Positions 1-8,596 of a stretch of DNA of 64,000 bases are shown in pieces. The stretch comes from Micromonospora sp. KC606. Lineage in GTDB: Bacteria; Actinomycetota; Actinomycetes; Mycobacteriales; Micromonosporaceae. The stretch is taken from the NCBI RefSeq assembly GCF_004348675.1, contig NZ_SMKN01000018.1, positions 1 through 64,000 of the forward strand, given 5' to 3'. Both the position numbers and the translations under genes were made by a program. Position 1 is the first letter of the stretch, and the number at the start of each line of letters is the position of its first letter. The notes beneath the pieces were generated by a model. The model saw only the letters and a list, made by a program, of their open reading frames with translations. It searched no databases and had not been told where the DNA came from.

Positions 1-1
1 C

Positions 2-916
2 GGCAGCAGCGGACGGACAAGTCCCGCCAAAGACACAAAGCCAGTCAGACGAAGAGTCACACCCACTGCTGCCGGCTATCAGCTCACCACTGCTGAACCG
101 ACCCCGCCATGCTCACAGTCAGCCGAGGACGCCGAACGAAGCCGCGCCTTGTTCCGCGGGACCGGTGACCGCTGGGGCCAGGCCCAAGCCGGCGCCGTGC
201 TCGGCAGACTCGCTGAGATCGCGGGCGACTACCCCGCCGCGGCGGGCTGGCACCGAGAAGGAGTCGAGCTAGCCGAGGACCTCGCACTGTGGCCGGACGT
301 GTCCATGCGCTGGTCCGAACTCGGCCGCATCGCCCTGCTGGAAGGCGACCACGACCGCGCCGACGACCTACACAAACGCGGGCGGGCGGTGGCCGTCGAG
401 CACGGCGACCTGGCCGGTCGGGAATTCGCCGAGGTGGGGCTCGGCCTGTCCGCGCGCCGCCGAGGCCGGTACGCCGAGGCCGAAGCCCTGCTCGGGCCAT
501 GGCTGGAATGGAACCGCACGTTCGAGGCGGACAACGGGGCGGCGCTGATCCTCGCCGAGTTGGGCTTCGCCGCTGAGCAGCGCGGCGACCAGGTCGCGGC
601 CCTCGACCTGCACACGCAAGGGCTCGCCGCGGCCCGGCGCACCGGCGACCCGAGGGCCATCGCACTCGCACTGGAGGGGTTAGCTGGCGCCCAGCTGCTC
701 GCAGGCGAGCCAAGGCGCGCGAAGAGCCTGCTCGGCGCGGCAGCCCGGCTGCGCGAGTCCGCCAGCGCGCCGCTGCCACCCGGCGAACGCGGTGACGTCA
801 ACCGCATTGAAACCGCCCTGGCGAAACAGCAGCCACCCCGAGCCCACGAAACCGGGCACTACGAACCACATGTTCAAGTCGCTGGTCGGCTCCTTGACCA
901 TCCGCAGCCTTGTTAG
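2..916 (+). pseudogene. C-terminal part of a TPR regulator (AfsR/SARP or LuxR type), 5' end missing
   Basis: The frame is open from the left edge of the window. Recognisable helical-repeat sequence begins near base 119 and contains several TPR-like units, for example GDYPAAAGWHREGVELAED and GDHDRADDLHKRGRA. Such arrays form the C-terminal sensor part of large actinomycete ATPase regulators, whose DNA-binding and NTPase domains are absent here. The first Met of this frame is internal at 149, so this is either a fragment or a gene cut by the window edge. The 3' end overlaps the integrase remnant convergently by a few bases. Confidence 0.6.
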
Positions 917-1677
917 GCGCGACATCCACCGCCCGAGCAGACAAGATCGGATGCACTCAATTCGGCAAATGCAGTGGCGAGGTGTTTGAGTCGGCGGGTG
1001 GCGGCGTGCCGGTCCATCCGCCGAGCGTGGGTGTTGCGCAAAATCGGCCCACTGGTGCGCTCGCCGACGGCCCGGTCGATAGCTCGGGCCACCGCCGGCG
1101 GCAGCGGGACGAGCACGACCTTGCCGCCCTTGCCGCGCACGCGCAGGACCCGGTGGCCGTGTTCCTCGCCCAGGTCGGCAATGTTCGACCCGCAGGCTTC
1201 GAAGATCCGCAGCCCGAGCAGGCCCAGGAGGGCGACCAAGGCGAAGTCGTTCGGGTTCGAGGACGTGCGGGCGGCGGTTATCAGGGCTTCGAACTGTAGG
1301 TGCCCCGGTCCGAGGGTCGGTGACTCGGCCGGCACGGTGGGTCGGCGGACGTAGTCGGCTGGCGAGTGCTCCAGGATGGCGTCGATGACGCAGACCCGGT
1401 AGAAGCCGACCACGACGGACAGCCGGCGGGACACGGTCGAGGGCTGGTACCGGCGGACGTCTTGCAGCCAGCGCACGTACCGCTCGATATCCACCCGCAC
1501 CGCAGCCAGCGGGTGCAGGCCGTGGTCGGCGCACCAGCGCAGGAAGACTCGCAGGTCGGACTCAGTATGGATGCGTGTCTGGCCACGGTAGCGGCCCAGG
1601 AAGGCGGAAACTGCGGCTCGCACAACGAGTTGGTCGGCCGGCATGGCACTGGAAGCGGGAGCAGGAGAGGTAGCCAT
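913..1677 (-). pseudogene. Tyrosine recombinase/integrase, C-terminus missing
   Basis: Residues 15-105 form an N-terminal SAM-like core-binding domain (ESDLRVFLRWCADHGLHP). The catalytic domain starts with the first Arg (LLGLLGLRIFEACG) and the beta-hairpin Lys (RGKGGKV). The protein stops soon after HAATRRLKHLA, so the HxxR box and the Tyr nucleophile are missing. It cannot catalyse strand exchange. The break falls at the same point as in the small integrase remnant near 35.1 kb. The ATG at 1677 is the natural start. Confidence 0.8.
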
Positions 1678-1772
1678 ACATTACCGTGCGTTACCAGCGG
1701 TGATGAACGCCAGCACGCCGGGAGCGGCAGATCTGGATGGCGCATCATGACGGCGCCAGGCATCATCATCGC

Positions 1773-2139
1773 GTGAATGCCTACCGAACGGTCGTTCTGG
1801 TCGATGACCTCCGTTCGTTCGTAAACGGCCGCAGGGCCGAGGTGGCCCGTACGAGCGCTGCCGGAGTCAAGTTTCTCGAGCGGTACCGGGACGGACGCCT
1901 GGACGAGTTGTGGCTCGACCACGACTTGGGTGGGCGAGGACGACACGATCTGGCCGGTCGTGGAAATCCTGGAACAGGCCGCCTTCGAGAAGCGACCCCT
2001 CGACATCGGCGTCATCAATGTCCACTCCGCCAACCCAGGCGGCGCCGCGAGAGTCGCACAAGTCTTACAACACTGGGGCTATCGTGTCCACCTCGCGTCG
2101 GGCTCCCCGGACGTCGGCTACCTCGACGATCCGCGGTGA
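1773..2139 (+). pseudogene. Cyclic-phosphate processing receiver-domain protein, frameshifted
   Basis: The first half, from a GTG at 1773, reads VVLVDDLRSFV then LWLDHDLGG. The second half, in another frame from about 1930, continues with VVEILEQAAFEKRPLDIGVI and INVHSANPGG. Together they make a single receiver-like domain of about 120 residues with the acidic pocket (VDD) and the DHDLGG loop of the cyclic-phosphate processing receiver family. One extra base in the G-rich stretch near 1930 splits the gene. Its function in these families is poorly known. The gene is not part of an operon. Confidence 0.65.
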
Positions 2140-2242
2140 TCTGACCGGTCCGAACGCGTCGCCGGGCGGCCGCCACAGTCGGACGGCGGCAGGCACGTAC
2201 CCTGCTTGGACTTGCCGCCACGTCACCAAGAAGGAGTGGCCC

Positions 2243-2616
2243 GTGCGCTCGACGCTGACCCTCGCGGCGATCACGCTTGACTGCGCCGACCCCCTGGAGT
2301 TGGCCGCGTTCTACCAGCGGGCCACCGGACTCGCACTGCACCCCAAGTCCGACGATGAGTTCGCCGGGCTCACCCGGGATGACGGGCTGTTCATCGGCTT
2401 TCAGCGGGTCAACGACTACCAGCCGCCCCGCTGGCCTGACCAGAGCGTGCCCCAGCAACTACACCTCGACTTCGCAGTCGACGACATCGGCGCAGCGGAA
2501 GCGTTCTGCTGGAGCTGGGTGCGGCCAAGCCTGAGCACCAGCCGGGTGGAGACCGGTTCCGGGTGCTCACCGACCCGGCCGGGCACCCCTTCTGCATAGT
2601 CCCGAGCCGGCACTGA
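2243..2616 (+). pseudogene. VOC-family (glyoxalase/bleomycin-resistance fold) protein, frameshifted
   Basis: The GTG at 2243 follows an AAGGAG site with good spacing. The first frame gives TLAAITLDCADPLELAAFY and LHLDFAVDDIGAAEA. After a frameshift near 2505 the next frame gives VLLELGAAKPE, FRVLTDPAGHPFCIV and a stop at 2614. Both beta-alpha-beta-beta-beta modules of a small VOC protein of about 124 residues are present, so a single indel inactivates it. The stop codon overlaps a copy of the intergenic repeat on the other strand. Confidence 0.7.
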
Positions 2617-2650
2617 CAGCGTCCGAGCGCTTCGCGGCAGATCAGCGTGC
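2609..2650 (-). repeat. Intergenic repeat copy R1 (proximal part)
   Basis: Read on the minus strand it contains ATCTGCCGC followed by GAAGCGCTCGGACGCTGTCA. The segment TGCCGC through CTGTCAG, 27 bases, is identical to the sequence at 39363-39389 where an IS5 element has landed. It lies at the 3' end of the broken VOC gene. Confidence 0.65.
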
Positions 2651-2673
2651 CGGAGCCGCCGTACGCTTTCGTC

Positions 2674-2972
2674 ATGCCGAGCCGTTACTTTCGCCGTCGT
2701 TGGGATGACTCGCGGGGCGACGAGTTCGACGGTTGGGGACACTCCGTCTGGTACTTCGAGGTCGATGACAGCGGGAGGTCGATGACAGCGGCTGGCCTGT
2801 CCGCCAAGTGGAGGCGTACGACGCTGGCCCTGTGCTCCGCTACGGGCCCGACCACGAGGAAGACCAGTATGGAGGTCTGGGTCAGGTCAGCCTTGATGAC
2901 CCGGAGGACTGGAGCGCGTACATGATCGGCCGAGACGAGTTCGAACGCGTCTGGCACTCGGCCGGCGAGTAG
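2674..2972 (+). pseudogene. DUF6881-like protein disrupted by a 17-bp tandem duplication
   Basis: The N-terminus reads MPSRYFRRRWDDSRGDEFDG, then VWYFEVDDSG. A 17-bp unit starting GAGGTCGATGACAGCGG occurs twice in tandem at 2758-2774 and 2775-2791 and throws the frame. Removing one copy restores WPVRQVEAYDAGPVLRYG and a C-terminus ending in DEFERVWHSAGE, stop at 2970. The restored protein has about 93 residues and the strand-rich layout of DUF6881 proteins (a W/E-R-K-V-E core and a terminal EFExVW). A repeat copy follows 30-90 bp downstream. Confidence 0.65.
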
Positions 2973-3002
2973 GAGTCGGCAATCGCCATCGACGCAGGAG
3001 CG

Positions 3003-3073
3003 CGTGCCGCGGCATCTGGGGTCACCGACCGTGGCAACGCACCGACGACCGGCGCGCACGCAGGGCGGCAGAT
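3003..3073 (-). repeat. Intergenic repeat copy R2
   Basis: The minus strand has GCACGGATCTGCCGCC, differing at one base in 16 from the matching arm of the copy at 35.19 kb (GCACTGATCTGCCGCC). The distal arm, about 60 bases on, is weak (GATGCCGCGG). It sits immediately downstream of the broken DUF6881-like gene. Confidence 0.5.
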
Positions 3074-3119
3074 CCGTGCGTCAGCGCCAGGACGCCGATC
3101 GATATGGCAAGATCCGGCC

Positions 3120-3902
3120 ATGAATAGCTTCGATCAACCACTCGACGGCATGAATGCACTGGTTGTCGGAGGTGGGGGCGAAGGAATCGGGCGCGCGGTC
3201 TCGCGTGCGTTCGCCGGGGCTGGCGCAGCCGTCGCTGTCGCTGACATCGATCCGGGCCGGGCGCGAGAGGCCGTCGAGGAGCTGACCGGGTCGGGCGCCC
3301 GTGCTGTTCCGCTTGCTGGTGACGTACGGTCCCGGCCGGCGGTGGACGCATTTGTTGCCTCCACCGTCGCTGAGTTCGGTCGGCTCGACACGCTCGTGAC
3401 CGTCGTGGGCGGGCAGGTCGCGTTCGTGCCGGCGGTACGGCTGCACGAGATGAGCGACGACGACTGGGATCTGGCGTATGAGATGAACCTCGGCTATGTG
3501 GCGCGCGCGGCCCGCGCGGCGATCCGTGCCTTCCTGGCCCAGGGACAGGGCGGATCCATCGTGAGCATTGGTTCGGTCACCGGCGTCATGGCTGCGCCCA
3601 TGCAGGCCGGCTACGGCGCGGCCAAAGCCGGCCTCGCGAGCCTCGCCAAAACCGTCGCTGCGGAGTACGCCGGCGACGGGATCCGCATGAACGTCGTGGC
3701 GTGCGGCGCCATCGCAACTGCGGTGGCAAATGCTGCGCAGCCCGCCGACGAGGTGCCCGAGATTCCGATGCGCCGGCTCGGTGTCCCCAACGACGCCGCG
3801 GCGGCGGCTGTCTATCTGGCCTCGCCGCTTTCGTCCTACGTGACCGGGCAGAGCCTTGTCGTCGATGGGGGTGTCACGGTGCGAGGCCCGTTCTCCGCCT
3901 AA
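3120..3902 (+). CDS. Short-chain dehydrogenase/reductase (SDR), classical type
   Basis: This 260-residue protein is an intact NAD(P)-dependent oxidoreductase. It has the dinucleotide-binding glycine motif GGGGEGIG near residue 16, a VVGGQ stretch in the NNAG position, a catalytic Ser in VSIGSVTG near residue 160, YGAAKAG (Tyr and Lys) near 173, and a C-terminus in VTGQSLVVDGG typical of FabG-like members. A negative residue after the second strand (VADIDPGR) slightly favours NAD. The substrate cannot be told. The neighbours are unrelated, so it is a single-gene unit. The stop TAA lies in GCCTAAC. Confidence 0.9.
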   Translation: MNSFDQPLDGMNALVVGGGGEGIGRAVSRAFAGAGAAVAVADIDPGRAREAVEELTGSGARAVPLAGDVRSRPAVDAFVASTVAEFGRLDTLVTVVGGQVAFVPAVRLHEMSDDDWDLAYEMNLGYVARAARAAIRAFLAQGQGGSIVSIGSVTGVMAAPMQAGYGAAKAGLASLAKTVAAEYAGDGIRMNVVACGAIATAVANAAQPADEVPEIPMRRLGVPNDAAAAAVYLASPLSSYVTGQSLVVDGGVTVRGPFSA

Positions 3903-4539
3903 CGCTGGTCCCGCGCTTAGAACCAACAGCAGCCTGAACGCGGTCACCGCACCGAGCTTCCGGTATCCGGCATCCGCACATCGGCTACTTGTCCGTGCGC
4001 CCCCGCAGCTGTCCACGCCCGAAGTCGGCAGCTACCGAAGGCGCCGGAGGTGCCGGCACCGGCGCACGCACGCCCGGCGGCTATGAGCGGAAACGTAATC
4101 AAGCGGTGAGAGGCGAGCAGACGCCGGCATCCAGGCGATGCGGGCGTCCGATCCGCCGATCCGGCTCCCCCACGCGTTAGACCTTCTCGCGTTCCGTCAC
4201 AACGCCGGAGTCACCAGCGACACCACGGGTCGATAGCTTCGCAGCCCGCACTGGACCACACCTTCGCTCGACTCGGGACCCTGAAGCGTCCAGGCGCACG
4301 AAGCGTTAATCATGACCATGACAGCCGCGGTCCGGCCGGTGCGCGGACGGCGGCAGATGCGGATGCCGATCAATGGCCTTGTTCCATCCTGGTTTCCTGG
4401 TCAAGTGGTGTTGCAGGATTGGGACGATTGACGCTCGGCTTGGTCACTCCGTGTGGATCTTGCTTGGTGATCATCTGTCGGTCTGGCGCAGATCGGCTCC
4501 AGTCACGGCCAGTGGTAAAACCTGAGGGCTGAGTCCCGG
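3903..4539 (+). other. Intergenic stretch without a supported gene
   Basis: No frame here shows recognisable protein sequence. It contains a possible repeat arm at 4345-4360 (minus strand GCATCTGCCGCCG) whose distal partner I could not place. The part from 4380 to 4520 is less GC-rich than its surroundings and may be old mobile-element debris. Confidence 0.4.
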
Positions 4540-4971
4540 TCAGTACCACGGGGCGGTGACCGTAACCGGCGGCGAAAGCTCGCCGCTCGTGTAGCCGGAG
4601 CCCACCAGGGCGTGGGCCTGAACGGCGAAAGTGCGGGTGCCGCCTGGGGTCAGATCGACGACGAAGGTGTTGAAGGGCATCGACGCGTAGCCCTGCCAGG
4701 CGCCGTCGACAAACTGCTTCATCTGGTAACGGAACACGGGCCCGGCCGGGCGAGTCCAGGTGAGTCGCGCACTCGTCGACGTCAGCTCGGACACGACTGG
4801 CTGGCCGGGCGGCGGCAGCGGCGTGAGAGTCCCCGCGGACGCAGACGCGGGCGCGGGCTGCCCGGCGAGCGTCGCATCCGCGGGGCCGACCACGCCGCCG
4901 GCCAGAGCGACGACTGCCGCGAAGAAGAGCGAAAACCCGCTACGCACCACGATTCCTCCTACGTCAGACAT
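4540..4971 (-). CDS. Secreted single-domain fibronectin type III protein
   Basis: The 143-residue product begins with a short charged N-region and a hydrophobic segment (FSLFFAAVVALAGGVVG) ending in a likely signal-peptidase site near ADA. A Pro-rich linker leads to one FN3 domain: PVVSELTSTSARLTWTRP, then YQMKQFVDGAWQ, and RTFAVQAHALVGSGYTSG. FN3 modules in actinomycete exoproteins are binding or spacer domains and usually sit beside an enzyme. Here there is no catalytic domain. The protein is probably exported and its role is unknown. No operon partner is close. Confidence 0.8.
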   Translation of the reverse strand: MSDVGGIVVRSGFSLFFAAVVALAGGVVGPADATLAGQPAPASASAGTLTPLPPPGQPVVSELTSTSARLTWTRPAGPVFRYQMKQFVDGAWQGYASMPFNTFVVDLTPGGTRTFAVQAHALVGSGYTSGELSPPVTVTAPWY

Positions 4972-5408
4972 TCATGTTGGTCGAATTATATCCGAGGCTG
5001 ACCGTCAATGGGCCGCTGCGCTGTAGCCGCTTGCGCAGCCGCCCGCCTCGCCGCCACCGCATGGCATCCGATCGATCGGCGCTGTGGACAACGCACTGAT
5101 CGCGGCAAGACCGGTTATCGATCGATCACGCATCGTGTCAACGGTCAGGACGAACTGCCCGCTGGCGGCCAGTGGGCGACCAACACGGCCACTACGGAGT
5201 GTGGTCGGCGCGAAGGGCGGTTTTCGACGACGTCGCTCCCGGACCTGGCGACAGGGGGCACCCGACGGAGCGACACCGAGCGGTTCCGGCGTGCCGCGTC
5301 AGCGCGACAACCCGAGAGAGCACGGCACTTGCGAGTGGCTCCGACAGGCCCTCGGCTAGTCGCCGCTGTCGGCGTACCGTCCCGCAGGCCAGGACGTATG
5401 GTCGGCGG
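4972..5408 (+). other. Intergenic stretch without a supported gene
   Basis: Apart from the short upstream region of the FN3 gene, nothing recognisable is encoded. Tandem GATCGATC motifs occur at about 5070 and 5120. Confidence 0.35.
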
Positions 5409-6029
5409 CTACACGCCGTGCAGGCGCCTCAGCCACTCGTGCCAGCCGGCTTGCAGTGGGGCTGTTCGGTCGGCTGCTTGTGCGACAACCCTCTCCGCTG
5501 TCTCGTCGGGCGTCAGAGCCGACGTGTCGAACCACCAGCCGGCGTCACTGAACTCGCGTTTCATGTCCGCGTCAAGGCGCTCGTAGCCATCGAAGTTGAA
5601 CCGCTCCTCCAGCGGTCGCGTCTCGTTCCGGTGCTTGCAGACCTCGATTCCCGGAGCGAGGGTCACCAGGCGCACAGGCCGGGGCGACAACAAGGCTAGG
5701 AAGAAGTCCAGCTCAGCTCGATCAGCCAGAACCGTGTCCATAAACACGGTGAGGCCGAAGTCGACGAAGTTGCTGGCCAGCGCGCACATGTTGCGGTTGC
5801 AGAGCTCATCCTGTCGGAGCGCGGCCTCGGCCGGCTCGCCCATGAACCAGACGAACCCACTGCGGATCATCCTGCAGACGTCGTCCCCGCCCACCACCGC
5901 CGCCCGAGGCAACAGCCCCGCAGCCAGTGACGCCACCGTCGACTTTCCCGCCCCCGGCATCCCGGACACGATCACGCACCCGGACAGCGCCCCAACGGTC
6001 ATGGGCAGTGAAACTTCCACAACGCCCAT
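5409..6029 (-). CDS. P-loop nucleotide kinase-like protein
   Basis: A Walker A motif, GMPGAGKST, lies about 20 residues from the most likely start, followed by AAVVGGDDVCRMIRSGF, the pattern of small AAA_33/Zeta-toxin or phosphotransferase-like kinases. An acidic motif in FMDTVLADRAELDFF and the Arg-rich lid ETRPLEERF follow. The ATG at 6002 (MTVGALSG) is an equally plausible start, because the ATG at 6029 has its purine tract almost touching it. The substrate is unknown: small nucleotides, sugars and antibiotics are all used by this fold. Single-gene unit. Confidence 0.8.
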   Translation of the reverse strand: MGVVEVSLPMTVGALSGCVIVSGMPGAGKSTVASLAAGLLPRAAVVGGDDVCRMIRSGFVWFMGEPAEAALRQDELCNRNMCALASNFVDFGLTVFMDTVLADRAELDFFLALLSPRPVRLVTLAPGIEVCKHRNETRPLEERFNFDGYERLDADMKREFSDAGWWFDTSALTPDETAERVVAQAADRTAPLQAGWHEWLRRLHGV

Positions 6030-6250
6030 CCCTCGGCAACCGCATTTATGTACCGGATGCCCTGCTCCATCGGAAAGCCGCCCGGCACCCGCACATTGCC
6101 GGGACTACGTGCGGTCCGCTCGTCGGGCACCGGCCCGGTATCGCTCGGAGCCGGCGTTTGTGGACGTTTTCCCGACGAAGACGTTGCCGCGACTGAGCCC
6201 TGGCCTTGTCGCAGCCCGACTTGGGTCACGTTAATGATCATCTTCTGATC

Positions 6251-6776
6251 TCAGCGCTGTGACCTGCTTCGTTGCTCGCGACGGCGCCGGGCCTTGCGCA
6301 CTACAGTAACCCGAGTCCGCGTACTCACCCTCGACAACATCATCGTCGGCGACGATGACCTTGCGATTCGGCTCGGAGATCCACCCAGCCCGGTGCCGCA
6401 GCCGTTCGCCACACTGTTGCTCGAGCTATACGCGAGCCGAGAGAACCTCACCGTGCCAGCAAACGCGTCCTGCCGGTGGCTGTTCCCGGGACGGGGCCCG
6501 GGCCAGCCGGTTGGCTATACAGCGTTGCGGCAGTGGGTAACGAGTGTCGGCCTACACGTTGGCCGCGCTCGCGTCTCGGCGCTGCGCCGACTCGTGCTCG
6601 ACGTGCCGCCACCCGTCGCAGCGACGGCGTTCGGCTTCGCCCAGTTCACCGCACACTGCCACGTCGAAGCCGCTGGCGGCACGTGGAACCGTTACGCCAC
6701 CGTCAACCGGGCGCCACAGCAGCCCTCGCCGGCAGGGCACGTAGCGCCGGACCGTCCTTTGAATCACGGATCGTGA
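6251..6776 (+). pseudogene. Remnant of a recombinase/integrase-like protein (C-terminal part)
   Basis: Recognisable segments are CRWLFPGRGPGQPVGYTAL, RVSALRRLVLDVPPPVAATA and AAGGTWNRYATV. The order FPGR-x-G-QP ... ALR-LVL-PPVVA ... GGTWxxYA matches the C-terminal part of a widespread actinomycete XerD-like integrase group. The N-terminal two-thirds are missing and the frame begins without an ATG (TTG at 6294). A repeat copy follows within 50 bp. Confidence 0.6.
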
Positions 6777-6825
6777 CGAGGCGCGGAGGGTCGCGCGCGT
6801 TGTGTGAGTGAGTCCGACCGGCCGG

Positions 6826-6905
6826 TCCGCTCATCGGCTACGTCCGGACGCCGGCGACCGGTGCCGACATCACCGTCGGTGACGAGCGCTTCGCGGCAGT
6901 TGAGT
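6826..6905 (-). repeat. Intergenic repeat copy R3, both arms present
   Basis: On the minus strand CTGCCGCGAAGCGCTCGTCA is followed, about 61 bases after the first base, by GCCGATGAGCGG. This copy shows the full architecture: a left arm with TGCCGC and a right arm GCCGATGAG about 60 bases apart. About 33 bases next to the left arm are nearly identical to copy R4 at 8.67 kb. Confidence 0.65.
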
Positions 6906-6961
6906 ACGTGGTTGGGGTCGCAATCCGGTCGACCGTCGGTGGGTCCTGCAACGATGCCCGG

Positions 6962-7229
6962 GTGACCTCCTTCATCTCCCATACCAGCGTCGACTGTGCC
7001 GATGCGTATGCCTTGTGCCGCTGGTGGCAGGCCGTCCTCGACTACGTCGAGGACCCTGATGATCCGAACGAGCCGGCCACGAGGAATGCATGATCCTCTC
7101 TCGGGACCGGACGCATCGACTGCTCTTCATCGAGGTACCAGAGGGGAAACGCGACGAGCCAAGAACCGATTTCGGATTCCCGCCCACTGGCAGCAGCAGG
7201 ACGGCCGTACGATGGCGCGGCGGCCCTGA
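6962..7229 (+). pseudogene. VOC-family protein fragment with a frameshift
   Basis: From a GTG at 6962 the frame reads TSFISHTSVDCADAYALCRW and VLDYVEDPDDPNEP. A frameshift at about 7085 moves the continuation (HEECMILSRDRTHRLLFIEV, then PEGK) to the ORF starting near 7090. This is the first module of an actinomycete VOC protein. The second module is absent or scrambled after about 7215. Non-functional. Confidence 0.65.
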
Positions 7230-7231
7230 CC

Positions 7232-7408
7232 GCCTGACCGCAGGCTGTATGAGGGCCGGTCAGCCGCTGATAATCCTCGAAGATCAACAGCACATGCCTC
7301 GGGCGTCCTCGGTCGGTGATAAAGACCGGCCCGCTTCGCTGCGATCTTGGCTCGGCCCGTGTCCTGGTTGAACTCGCGACTCGACAGCGTGGTGACAGCA
7401 ATGTCCAC
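7232..7408 (-). pseudogene. Phd/YefM-type antitoxin remnant
   Basis: A GTG start at 7408 gives TTLSSREFNQDTGRAKIAAK. After a one-base shift near 7330 it continues with GPVFITDRGRPRHVLL and FEDYQRLTG. This is the DNA-binding core of a prevent-host-death antitoxin. The toxin-neutralising tail is lost and no toxin gene is adjacent. The gene ends inside the antisense of the neighbouring VOC fragment. Confidence 0.7.
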
Positions 7409-7411
7409 CCG

Positions 7412-8308
7412 TCAGCCGTCGCCATCTGCTCCCCCGTCTCCGCCCCCGTCCATCACATACGCCGCGAACGATGCGTTCACGTCGGCGAAGTCGTCGCGCT
7501 TCGGCCGGATGTTCCACCGTGAGTCGGTAATTCCCGATGCGAGATTGCGGCGCAGCCCGTCGTCACTGATTGCCGCCAAGCCGCCGAGCGCGACCCGAGG
7601 AGCCTCACCCGCACGCGCCGGTAGGCCGTCACCAAGCTGCCTCAGCACCTCGCGTCCCAGGGTCGTGGTGGGGTCGGGTCCGGTGTAACCGTGCTTGCGT
7701 ACGTAGATGGCTGCGGCAGGAATCATTGCCATGAAACCGAGGAAGATCGCGAGCCCGAGGCCGGGAGACGACTCCAGTTCCTGGAACTCCCGGTAGGCCC
7801 GGGCCGTGCTCAACATGCCGATGAGGAAGACCAGGACACCGGCCCCCATCGGGGCGGCAACCGTCATCGCTTCCCACTTCCGGCGTCGCGGGCTAACGAT
7901 CAGCCGGTCGACGGCGGCCCGGTCCAGCGCCCCCCGTAGGCCCGCCACCGGGGCCCGGTCCCGGACAGCGGCAAGGCCGCGCTCGCCGACGTCACGGACC
8001 GCTTCGAGCAGCCGAAGCCCGTCGTCGCGATATGATGCCTCGGCTAGGCGCGCCTCGCCGGCCGGGGTCAGGCCGAGCCGCCCCGGGTCGGCCCGGACCA
8101 GTCCGTCATCGATCATCCGGACCACGCCGGCATCGATGCCTCGGACGATCCCGCCACTCAGGACCGCGACGTCCACGTCATTGCCATAGCCTGCGACCAG
8201 CGAACGAGCAACCTCGGGACGCGGCCGCCGGTCACGGACAACGATCGCCACCGATGTGACCAGCCCACCGCCGACCACCAGCCCGTAGAGGATCCACCAG
8301 ACGGTCAT
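7412..8308 (-). CDS. TIGR04222-type membrane protein
   Basis: The start at 8308 is set by CAGGAGG with 6-bp spacing, giving 298 residues (a longer frame to 8332 lacks a site). An N-terminal hydrophobic helix (WWILYGLVVGGGLVTSVAIV) is followed by a soluble region containing VAVLSGGIVRGIDAGVVRMI, the signature of TIGR04222 proteins. Two central membrane helices (VLVFLIGML and LGLAIFLGFMAMIPAAAIYV) follow, then a Gly/Asp-rich tail. The family is common in actinomycetes and uncharacterised. No operon partners. Confidence 0.85.
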   Translation of the reverse strand: MTVWWILYGLVVGGGLVTSVAIVVRDRRPRPEVARSLVAGYGNDVDVAVLSGGIVRGIDAGVVRMIDDGLVRADPGRLGLTPAGEARLAEASYRDDGLRLLEAVRDVGERGLAAVRDRAPVAGLRGALDRAAVDRLIVSPRRRKWEAMTVAAPMGAGVLVFLIGMLSTARAYREFQELESSPGLGLAIFLGFMAMIPAAAIYVRKHGYTGPDPTTTLGREVLRQLGDGLPARAGEAPRVALGGLAAISDDGLRRNLASGITDSRWNIRPKRDDFADVNASFAAYVMDGGGDGGADGDG

Positions 8309-8332
8309 TCGTACCTCCTGCGGCGCCCGCAC

Positions 8333-8596
8333 TCGTTCGAACCGTACCGGCCCTTTGCGATCGACTCACGCCGATGGGGTTACGCGAGTGTACGAGGCGT
8401 CCGACCAGAAGGTCGAGTTGCACTCGAACGAGTCGATTCACAGCTCGAACCCGATGTACCGCAGGTCGTAGCCGGGGCAGTTGTGGGACTCGAACGACGG
8501 GCTCAGCCCTCCGGCGACACCCGGCGGGCGCAGAAGGTCGCGTCCTGGCGCTGATCCTGAGGGAGACGAGCTGCATTCTCCGGGGTACCGCCGAGG
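8333..8596 (+). other. Intergenic stretch, no supported gene
   Basis: I see no recognisable coding sequence or RNA motif here. The upstream region of the TIGR04222 gene is included. Confidence 0.35.

Noticed and set aside
912..918. GTTAGGC at the integrase end, and GCCTAAC at 3897, as canonical integron core sites
   Set aside because: Both match GTTRRRY or its complement, but no R/L box pairs with the usual 57-141 bp spacing surround them, and the main repeat family lacks such cores. Seven-base matches are expected by chance.
4320..4540. Small RNA or riboswitch in the lower-GC intergenic stretch
   Set aside because: No conserved stem set or known aptamer core could be drawn by eye, and no regulated gene follows it.
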